Assembly (NCBI RefSeq): GCF_016907475.1 | Contig: NZ_JAFBCA010000001.1 | Coordinates: 1,178,001 to 1,242,000, forward strand | Reading direction: 5' to 3' | DNA: 64,000 bases | Source: Nocardioides cavernae | GTDB lineage: Bacteria > Actinomycetota > Actinomycetes > Propionibacteriales > Nocardioidaceae | In this document: positions 58,347 through 64,000 of the stretch, one piece after another | Layout of the letters: every line of letters begins with the position of its first letter | Numbering within the stretch: the stretch's first letter is position 1 | Notes under the pieces: generated by a model | Seen by the model: only the letters and a program-made list of their open reading frames with translations | Told to the model about the DNA's origin: nothing | Database searches by the model: none | Position numbers and translations under genes: made by a program

Positions 58347-59744
58347 TCAGCGTCGGTTCTTGCGCCGCCCGCTGGTGCTCTCGACGTAGTCGTCGGTGCC
58401 GTAGCCGTAGTGGCCGTAGTTGCCGGCTCCCACGGTCCGCTTCGAGACCCGGTTGAGGATGATGCCGAGCGGACGGGCGTTGACCGTGCGCAGGTGGCCC
58501 AGGGCGTTGTCGAGCTCCGTGTCGAGGGTCCGGCCTGCCGAGACCACGATGAACGCACCGTCGGCGGCGTGCGCGACGACAGCAGCATCGGTCACGGGCA
58601 GCAGGGGAGGAGCGTCGATGATCAGCATCCCCTTGGCGGTCAGGTCGGCGATGACGCCGCGCATGGCCTGCGACCCCAGGATCTCGCTCGGGTTGGGCGG
58701 CCGCGATCCCGAGGTGAGCACGCTGAGGCCCTCGATGGTCGGGTGCGACTGGAGGGCGTCGGCCAGCTCGAGGCGCCCGGTCAGCACGTCGGTGAGGCCG
58801 ACGGTGTCGTCGACCCCGGCCGCAGCCGCGACGGTGGGCCGGCGCAGGTCGGCGTCGACAAGGGTCACGGACTGCCCGGAGCTGGCGATGGCGGCGGCGA
58901 GGTTGGCCGCGACGGTCGACTTGCCGTCGCCCTGCTTGGGGCTGGTGACGACGATCGCGCGTGGCGGGTTGTCGACGTCCATGTAGGACAGGTTGGTGCG
59001 CAGGCGGCGTACGCCCTCCGCCGCGAGGGCCGCGTTGCCGGTGGCCGTGCCGACGAAGATGCCGGGCGTCTTGCCGACGTCGGGCACCGAACCCACGACC
59101 GGGACGCCGGTGTCGCGCTCGACGTCCTCGCTCGAGCGGATGCGGCGGTCGAGCAGGCTGCGGACGACGGCGTAGCCGAGCCCGAGCAGGGCGCCGAGCA
59201 CGGCGCCGAGGAGCACGTTGCGCTCGACCTGCGGTGACACCGGGCTCGTTGGCAGCTGTGCCGACTCCGACACCTCGATGCGCATGCCCTGGTTGCCGCT
59301 GGACTTGCCGGCCTCGACGCTCTTGACCCGCTGCGCGAGCGCGCCCACCCACGCGTCGGCGAGCTGCTGCGCCGCTTCGGGCGTGCCGGCGCGTGCGGTG
59401 ATGGAGATGACGACGGTGTCGGGCGTCTGGGCGGCGTCGATGCTGCCGACCAGGCCCTCGGGCGAGGTGTCGAGCCCGAGGTCGTCGATGACGATCGACG
59501 CGGTCTCGCGGTCCTTCGCCAGCACGACGTACGAGGCAGCGCGCGACTTGGACAGCGAGTCGTTGAGGCTGTCGAGGCCCGGGTCGCCGCCGCCACCGGA
59601 GGTGACGAAGCCCGACGAGCTCGCGGCGTAGACCTTGGGCTGGATGCTGCTCCACCCGAAGGCGGCCAGCGCGGCCACGAGGATGAACGCCGTCACGGCG
59701 ATCCAGTGGTTGCGCAAGATGCGCAGGTAGTCGGCGAGCTCCAC
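58347..59744 (-). CDS. Polysaccharide co-polymerase/tyrosine autokinase (Wzc-like)
   Basis: 465 residues from GTG at 59742-59744 with AAGGGGA upstream. Wzz domain with two membrane helices (HWIAVTAFILVAALAAFGW and LLGAVLGALLGLGYAVV), then BY-kinase with Walker A PKQGDGKSTVAANLA, A' VTLVDADLRRP, B MLIIDAPPLLPVTD. The C-terminal Tyr cluster GNYGHYGYGTDDY would be autophosphorylated. Controls chain length and export of a surface polysaccharide. The rest of the polysaccharide gene set is not in this window. Confidence 0.93.
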   Translation of the reverse strand: MELADYLRILRNHWIAVTAFILVAALAAFGWSSIQPKVYAASSSGFVTSGGGGDPGLDSLNDSLSKSRAASYVVLAKDRETASIVIDDLGLDTSPEGLVGSIDAAQTPDTVVISITARAGTPEAAQQLADAWVGALAQRVKSVEAGKSSGNQGMRIEVSESAQLPTSPVSPQVERNVLLGAVLGALLGLGYAVVRSLLDRRIRSSEDVERDTGVPVVGSVPDVGKTPGIFVGTATGNAALAAEGVRRLRTNLSYMDVDNPPRAIVVTSPKQGDGKSTVAANLAAAIASSGQSVTLVDADLRRPTVAAAAGVDDTVGLTDVLTGRLELADALQSHPTIEGLSVLTSGSRPPNPSEILGSQAMRGVIADLTAKGMLIIDAPPLLPVTDAAVVAHAADGAFIVVSAGRTLDTELDNALGHLRTVNARPLGIILNRVSKRTVGAGNYGHYGYGTDDYVESTSGRRKNRR

Positions 59745-59981
59745 CGGATCCCCTTTACTTTCCCGAATGTCTTGAGAAGCGTAGGTGCCGCCGCGTGGGA
59801 CGTCCCGCGAATCGGGTGGTCCGTGGGGAAGTACAACATTCATCGAGGAAACCCTCATTCCGGTAAAACTCGACGGAACCCCGGATTCCGATGTATAGCC
59901 TTCCGATCACCCGGACGGCACGAGTCGACCGGCAGTGGTCGGGGGCGACCACTCACAACTTCCTAGGTGGGGGCACCAACA

Positions 59982-60464
59982 ATGAGCGATCAGCTCACCA
60001 GTCAGTCACGCTCGAACGAGAGCGGCATCACCCGTCGGACCGCGCTGCGTGGGGCAGCGTGGTCCGCATCGGCGGTCACGGTCGTCGTGGCGACGCCGAA
60101 CATCGCGGCGGCATCGGTGACGACGCCGCCTGCGATGACGAGCAGCGGCACCTACCGTGCTGGTAAAGAGCTCCACATCATGACGACGCTTACGCGAGGG
60201 TCGACCACGACCTTCGGGACTGTCAGTGTCACTGTCGACAAGAACTCGATTTCCTCGGCGAATGCGCCGGCGGGATGGTCGGCTGGTGTCATCTCCCCCA
60301 ACCGTCGCACGGCCACTTACACCTACGCCGGGCCGACGAACCCTCTCCCCGCGACCGTGTCGTTCAACCCGGTTGTGATCCTCGGCAGCAACGACGACAA
60401 GACGGTGAAAGCGACGGTGCAGTTCAGCATCGGTCCTAGCCAGGAGTTCACTCTCGTCAAGTGA
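59982..60464 (+). CDS. Small Tat-exported hypothetical protein
   Basis: 160 residues from ATG 59982. Begins MSDQLTSQSRSNESG, then ITRRTALRGAAWSASAVT (twin Arg) and a cleavage site at NIAAA. The mature part of about 115 residues is a small beta protein rich in Thr and Ser. N-terminus and start region are shared with the larger Tat protein at 57246. Unknown function; the pair brackets the tyrosine kinase. Confidence 0.78.
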   Translation: MSDQLTSQSRSNESGITRRTALRGAAWSASAVTVVVATPNIAAASVTTPPAMTSSGTYRAGKELHIMTTLTRGSTTTFGTVSVTVDKNSISSANAPAGWSAGVISPNRRTATYTYAGPTNPLPATVSFNPVVILGSNDDKTVKATVQFSIGPSQEFTLVK

Positions 60465-60479
60465 CGCGCAAAACGCCAT

Positions 60480-61952
60480 TCAGAGGTGGCGCAGTCTGTG
60501 CGCCACCTCTGACGCTCTTCTAGCCAGTGCTCTGGGTGCGGCGACGACGGCGTGCGGTGAAAGCTCTTCGGACGTGTGCCACACCGGGAAGACGCTCCGG
60601 CTGATCAACCTCGCCGTTTCCCGGATGGGCGCGCCTGTGCGGACAAGCCCGCGCAGATTGTGAACGAAGGCCGGCCCAGCCACTCGGAATGCGCGGTGTG
60701 CTTCGCCAGTGGCCACCTGCTGGCGCATCACGGAATCCCAGACCCGGTTGGTGAGCATGACGCATGCCTTCTCGAGGTCAGCTGGGCTGCTGTTCGTCGG
60801 GCCGAACATTCGAACAGCCAGTCCGAGGCTGAGCATCTGGTCCCCGCGGAGTGGCCGATCGACGGACGACCAGGTCGAGGGCTGACTGGCCAGATGGTGC
60901 ACATCGAGCAGGCTCCGCAACCACCGCCACCCATCCTTGGCAGCGTGCCCAGCCGAGTGAGCCAGCGCGTCGTAGGGGGAGAGGGTGGGCGTCGGATGAC
61001 CGGCGACCACGGCAGCCGCACGCCGGGACCACAGAGTGTCGAAGTCCGGGAACGTGCCGCGGGTTGGCACCAGGTGCCAGTGGAGATCAATATCGGAGTG
61101 GGTGCCGAGGAAGGTCAGCTCGTTCCCTGTGCGCCCGAAGTGGCGCCAAGCCCATGAGGGACCCGGCGCCGGGTAACCGCTGGCGGGATGCCAACCGGAC
61201 TTCGTGAGCGCTAGGTGCGCTCGGGCGAGATCCTGCGGGGCTACCAAGAGGTCGAGGTCTCCGGTGCCGCGCGTCCTGAAGTCCCCGTACGCCTGAGCAG
61301 CAAGCGTCACGCCTTTGAATGCCAGAGCTCGAACGTTCGCTTCGCGAAGTGTCTCGATTGCCAATGCCAGGTCGGCCGCCAGCATCACTGCCCCCGCGTG
61401 CTGACGCCCGGCCGCGGCTTCCAGCTCTGACCTCGCCTGTCCCGGGATGTCGAGACGGTCGAGATTGGCTGCCAGGTAGGGAACGACGTGATGCTGGCGC
61501 GCTGCGACCACGAGTCCTCGAGGGGTCAGTGAATCGGGCGCCGCCCACCGCCCGTTGTCGTCGGAGCGCAGGTGCCGTAGCGCGTCCCGCAGCGCTGTGA
61601 CTGCACCTTCGGGGTCGTCGCCGACCGGGCCGGGCCGGCGCTCCGTCCCGTGCGGTGACGCCTCGCGTGCCGGGTGGTCGTCGCCCTCGACCACCACCAG
61701 GACTCGGTGCGCCACGAGGTCCCAGATCTGTTGCTCGGTGAGGGCCTCCGCCGACTCGGTCCCCGCAGGCGGCCCGAACGTGGCAACGACGTGCTTCGTC
61801 ACGGCCGGGAGGCCGACGTCGACGCCCTCGGGGACGGCTTCGAGAATTGCCGTGGCGACCGGCGACAGACCGAGGACGCTCTCGTCGACCATGACCACGC
61901 TGCGTTCGTCCTCGACGTAGTGGTCGGTGAGCGCGCCACGCCTGACGATCAC
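60480..61952 (-). CDS. PqqD-like domain fused to nucleotidyltransferase-fold protein
   Basis: 490 residues from GTG at 61950-61952 in a GTGA overlap with the kinase gene. Residues 1-90 are a PqqD-like winged helix (VVMVDESVLGLSPVATAILE, then HVVATFGPP and IWDLVAHRVLVVVEG), the RiPP-recognition-element fold. The rest is a PF14907-like nucleotidyltransferase: LREANVRALAFKGVTLAAQ, GTGDLDLLVAPQDLARA with the DxD pair, and DIDLHWHLVPTRGTF. HPr-kinase-like, PqqD and nucleotidyltransferase genes co-occur in some lasso-peptide and HPr-rel-A clusters; here the last two are one polypeptide. The final codons lie in a terminator hairpin. Confidence 0.85.
   Translation of the reverse strand: MIVRRGALTDHYVEDERSVVMVDESVLGLSPVATAILEAVPEGVDVGLPAVTKHVVATFGPPAGTESAEALTEQQIWDLVAHRVLVVVEGDDHPAREASPHGTERRPGPVGDDPEGAVTALRDALRHLRSDDNGRWAAPDSLTPRGLVVAARQHHVVPYLAANLDRLDIPGQARSELEAAAGRQHAGAVMLAADLALAIETLREANVRALAFKGVTLAAQAYGDFRTRGTGDLDLLVAPQDLARAHLALTKSGWHPASGYPAPGPSWAWRHFGRTGNELTFLGTHSDIDLHWHLVPTRGTFPDFDTLWSRRAAAVVAGHPTPTLSPYDALAHSAGHAAKDGWRWLRSLLDVHHLASQPSTWSSVDRPLRGDQMLSLGLAVRMFGPTNSSPADLEKACVMLTNRVWDSVMRQQVATGEAHRAFRVAGPAFVHNLRGLVRTGAPIRETARLISRSVFPVWHTSEELSPHAVVAAPRALARRASEVAHRLRHL
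60481..60511. terminator. Bidirectional terminator at the end of two convergent genes
   Basis: CAGAGGTGGCGCA (60481-60493) with TGCGCCACCTCTG (60499-60511), perfect 13-bp stem, loop GTCTG. It is 17 bases after the small Tat protein stop and overlaps the last ten codons of the nucleotidyltransferase gene on the other strand. Confidence 0.82.
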
Positions 61953-62710
61953 GACGGCACGGCCAGGAGCTCGGTCAGCACGGGTTCGAGGTCCGCCGAC
62001 TCGGCGTAGCGAACATGCCGAGCGCCGCCCACGAGGTGGATCAGCTCGGCCAGGCGGTGGAGCGGCTTGTCCATGCTGGGCAGGTAGGACGACTGCGGCG
62101 CGATGGCGGCGATGGCGTCCACGGTCTCGAGTGGCTCGACGGTCGGCCCGCCCCGGTGCTGTGGATCCCGCTCGATCACGAGCAGGGCGGCCAGCCGGCA
62201 CTCGCGCTCGGTTGCGAGCAGTCCGAGCTCGGACGGGGCGACCTGCTTCTTCAGGTGCCCGCCGTCGATGATGGACAGTGGCTTGCGGTAGGTCAGCACG
62301 ACTCCGTCCGGGGTGATGGCTGACGTCTCGTCGGTGAGGTACGCGAACGTCCTCCCCAATGTCACCGACGCGGTGGTCTTGCCGGTGCCCGACGCCGCGA
62401 CGAGCACCGCGGTCCGGCCGGTCGCAGGATCGGCGAGGGCCGCAGCGTGCAGCATGACGAGGTCCCCCGCCCGAGCGTCGATCGCGGCGGTGGTGACGGC
62501 TGGGGACAGGTGGTGAAGGGCGCTCGCGACGTCTTGCCCGACGGCGTCCACCACAGCGGTGGTCGGCTCGGCGTCCGTCAGCGCGTCGCGCCACGCCTCC
62601 AGCACGGGCCCGCGCAGTGCTGGAGAGGCTCGGACCGGCACCACGACGCCGAAGGCCGAGACGTGGGCAACCACGTCTCGCTCGGACTCGATCTTGTCGG
62701 TGCTGGACAT
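61949..62710 (-). CDS. HPr-kinase-like P-loop protein
   Basis: 253 residues from ATG at 62708-62710. The P loop ASGTGKTTASVTLGR and the following YLTDETSAI (Walker B with Asp-Glu) match HPr kinase/phosphorylase-like kinases (HprK-related). In lasso-peptide clusters related kinases phosphorylate a C-terminal Ser of the precursor; elsewhere the substrate is unknown. Coupled by a 4-base overlap to the PqqD-nucleotidyltransferase. TAGGGT 7 bases before ATG (62718-62723) suggests leaderless transcription. Confidence 0.86.
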   Translation of the reverse strand: MSSTDKIESERDVVAHVSAFGVVVPVRASPALRGPVLEAWRDALTDAEPTTAVVDAVGQDVASALHHLSPAVTTAAIDARAGDLVMLHAAALADPATGRTAVLVAASGTGKTTASVTLGRTFAYLTDETSAITPDGVVLTYRKPLSIIDGGHLKKQVAPSELGLLATERECRLAALLVIERDPQHRGGPTVEPLETVDAIAAIAPQSSYLPSMDKPLHRLAELIHLVGGARHVRYAESADLEPVLTELLAVPS

Positions 62711-62998
62711 GCCCGCAACCCTAGAGCCGATCGACCCGGCCCCATCCGGGATGGAAAAGAATGGGCCCCCCGCGTGGGGTGCGGGGGGCTCCGGGCGCTC
62801 CGTGGGGTGAAGCGCATCTACTTGGCTCGAAGTGGGGGGCACTTGATGAGCAGACGTCTCGGCGGGGGCGTTTGCCAATCTGTCTTGACTGAGTTTGCCA
62901 GACACGGCGCGTCCGCGCAGCATTTTTGACACAATCGCCGCGAGCGACCCGTTTGCCCGGGTCGCTCGGTCAGCCCACACCCCACAAGGAGTCACCCC
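62711..62998. other. Divergent promoter region of kinase and secreted peptide
   Basis: Holds the leaderless -10 of the kinase gene (62718-62723, minus strand), a GC hairpin GCCCCCCGC/GCGGGGGGC (62765-62789), and on the plus strand two -35-like boxes TTGACT (62885-62890) and TTGACA (62926-62931). No open frame is convincing. Confidence 0.5.
62941..62968 (+). promoter_or_regulatory. Leader hairpin before the secreted peptide
   Basis: CGAGCGACCCG (62941-62951) pairs with CGGGTCGCTCG (62958-62968) around TTTGCC. It sits 30 bases upstream of the peptide ATG with no T run after it, so it is either part of a structured 5' leader or a weak attenuator. Confidence 0.5.
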
Positions 62999-63124
62999 AT
63001 GAAGAACATCGCCCGCCTCGTCGTTGCCACCACCGCCATCGTCATGGTCAGCATCTCCGGCATGGCAGCTCCGGCCACCGCGGCCCCGAAGGACGTCCAG
63101 CAGCGCAACATCTGGTGCTGCTGA
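62999..63124 (+). CDS. 41-residue secreted peptide ending Trp-Cys-Cys
   Basis: ATG at 62999 follows AAGGAG 9 bases upstream. N-terminus MKNIARLVVATTAIVMVSIS then GMAAPATA is a clear Sec signal; cleavage after ATA or AAP would release about 11-13 residues, APKDVQQRNIWCC. The two last residues are Cys. The TGA is 10 bases from the stop of the convergent TPR protein and the kinase/PqqD genes are divergent upstream. It could be a secreted signal read by the TPR protein, a modified peptide product of the HPr-kinase-like locus, or both. All three are inference; the gene itself is well supported. Confidence 0.8.
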   Translation: MKNIARLVVATTAIVMVSISGMAAPATAAPKDVQQRNIWCC

Positions 63125-63134
63125 GCCCCGTCCC

Positions 63135-64000
63135 CTACGACGTCAGCTCACGCGTGACCGCAGGCGCGGTCGTGCGAGCACGAAGGCCGGTCGAGGCTGC
63201 GGCGCGACGGTAGGCGTCGGTCGCGGCCTCGATCAGGCCGACGCTCTCCAGGAGAGCTGCAAGGTCGAACCACAACTGCGCCGCGCTCTTGTCGGCGCCG
63301 ATGCTCGAGAGCTTCAGGACAGCAGCCTGGTAGCAGCGAGCCGCTTCGTTGGTGTCCGCTCGGGCGGCACTGATGCGTCCCTCGAGGGCGAGCGCCTCGG
63401 CCTCGGCCAGCGGTGACTGGCCGTCGGACGTGGCGTGGACGTCCGCGAGCAGGCGGCGGCACTCGTCGTGGTCGTCGCTGAGGAATGCTGCACGGGCTAG
63501 GCCCAGCAGCGTCCACGCCCGGTCCACCGGGGTCGCGCTGCTCCACTCCATCTCAGTGACCGCCTGCTGCAGGTTGCTGCGTGCGTCGTCCACTGCAGGA
63601 GGCTCCAGCTCGAGCTGGAGGCGCCCGACCTCGGCGCGCAGGCGCGCCAGGTTGCGGGCGTCCTGCCCCTCCCCGAGCAGGGCAAGGGCGCGCTCGGCGA
63701 GCGGGACTGCCGCAGTGATGTCGCCCCGGTTGGCCTGCATCACGCTGGCGTTCCAGTACGCCGACGCCCGGGCCCGGGGCGAGTCGAGGGTCTCGGCCTG
63801 GGTGATCGCCTTGGCGCAGAGTCGAACCGCATGGGCCGTGTCGCCGCGCTCGAAATAGGCCGCCGCCACCGTGACGGAGAGCTGCACGGCTTCGTCGCTC
63901 GCGTCGAGGCCGGCGGTGCGCAACTGTGACAGCACCTCCTCGCCGCAGGTGATCGCTCGGCCCAGGTCGCCGGTCTCCCGGTGGATACGGCTGAGGGCGA
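63135..64000 (-). CDS. TPR-repeat regulator-like protein, 5' end beyond the window
   Basis: The frame stays open to the window edge (further codons read CGEEVLSQLR upstream of the first internal Met). Visible: about 288 residues of TPR helices with YFERGDTAHAVRLCAKAI, ARASAYWNASVMQANRGDITA, DRAWTLLGLARAAFLSDD and EAARCYQAAVLKLSSIGADK, ending LLESVGLIEAATDAYRRAAA. This is the C-terminal half of HTH-TPR regulators common in actinobacteria; the DNA-binding half, if present, lies outside. Such TPR folds bind peptides in RRNPP systems. Adjacent to a secreted peptide gene. Confidence 0.8.
   Translation of the reverse strand, partial: ALSRIHRETGDLGRAITCGEEVLSQLRTAGLDASDEAVQLSVTVAAAYFERGDTAHAVRLCAKAITQAETLDSPRARASAYWNASVMQANRGDITAAVPLAERALALLGEGQDARNLARLRAEVGRLQLELEPPAVDDARSNLQQAVTEMEWSSATPVDRAWTLLGLARAAFLSDDHDECRRLLADVHATSDGQSPLAEAEALALEGRISAARADTNEAARCYQAAVLKLSSIGADKSAAQLWFDLAALLESVGLIEAATDAYRRAAASTGLRARTTAPAVTRELTS

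Overview
The window is very GC-rich, gene-dense and uses many GTG starts. It carries mycothiol synthase (MshD), an atypical GlnR, a nitrobindin, SseC/CysA2-type sulfur genes, a class E-like sortase and twin CrcB proteins. This set points to an actinobacterium. Protein style and gene order suggest Nocardioides or a close relative, which is inference without a database search. Several neighbours (nitrobindin, YgfZ, GlnR, MshD, thioredoxin, CysA2-like sulfurtransferase, SseC-like protein, pst genes) are, as I recall, also close together around Rv0811c-Rv0821c of Mycobacterium tuberculosis.

Left part (1-14 kb): a propeller-like protein and an alpha/beta hydrolase, tRNA-Phe, then a minus-strand unit of receiver protein, 29-residue peptide, cytochrome P450 and histidine kinase. 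tRNA-Glu, tRNA-Asp, a mini zinc protease, two fluoride channel genes coupled to an anti-sigma-like ATPase, NDH-2, a PAP2 membrane protein, a secreted proline-linker protein and tRNA-Lys follow.

Middle part (14-34 kb): a GT4 glycosyltransferase pair, an anti-sigma-like ATPase, a 7TM-PAS-PP2C phosphatase, a sortase beside a 2525-residue LPXTG wall protein (DUF11 repeats plus seven SdrD-B-like repeats), a GntR regulator with a tartrate dehydratase-like enolase and two operator palindromes, CutC, an M81 peptidase, CspA, small and hypothetical genes, and MutT1.

Phosphate and core region (34-50 kb): pstSCAB under a PHO box, Pit with its DUF47 partner, and ppk under its own PHO box, so high-affinity uptake, low-affinity uptake and polyphosphate storage are clustered. 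DsrE/nitrobindin, Fur, ArsR-MFS, YgfZ, MshD, GlnR and MoaD/ThiS genes follow. Intergenic spaces from 38 to 54 kb are rich in palindromic elements, including three copies of one family with conserved ends and covarying inner arms.

Right part (50-64 kb): a secreted repeat protein with a Lys-rich tail, a thioredoxin, a cysteine-containing leader peptide ahead of a DUF4395-sulfurtransferase-DUF1416 unit, a PAS histidine kinase, two related Tat-signal proteins around a polysaccharide tyrosine autokinase, a PqqD-nucleotidyltransferase fusion coupled to an HPr-kinase-like protein, and a 41-residue secreted peptide ending Trp-Cys-Cys that converges on a TPR protein running off the edge. The two most novel-looking loci are the receiver/peptide/P450/kinase unit at 2.5-5.6 kb and the kinase/PqqD-NTase/secreted peptide/TPR group at 60.5-64 kb. 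Many genes lack a ribosome binding site and instead have TAGNNT 6-7 bases before ATG, the pattern of leaderless transcripts.
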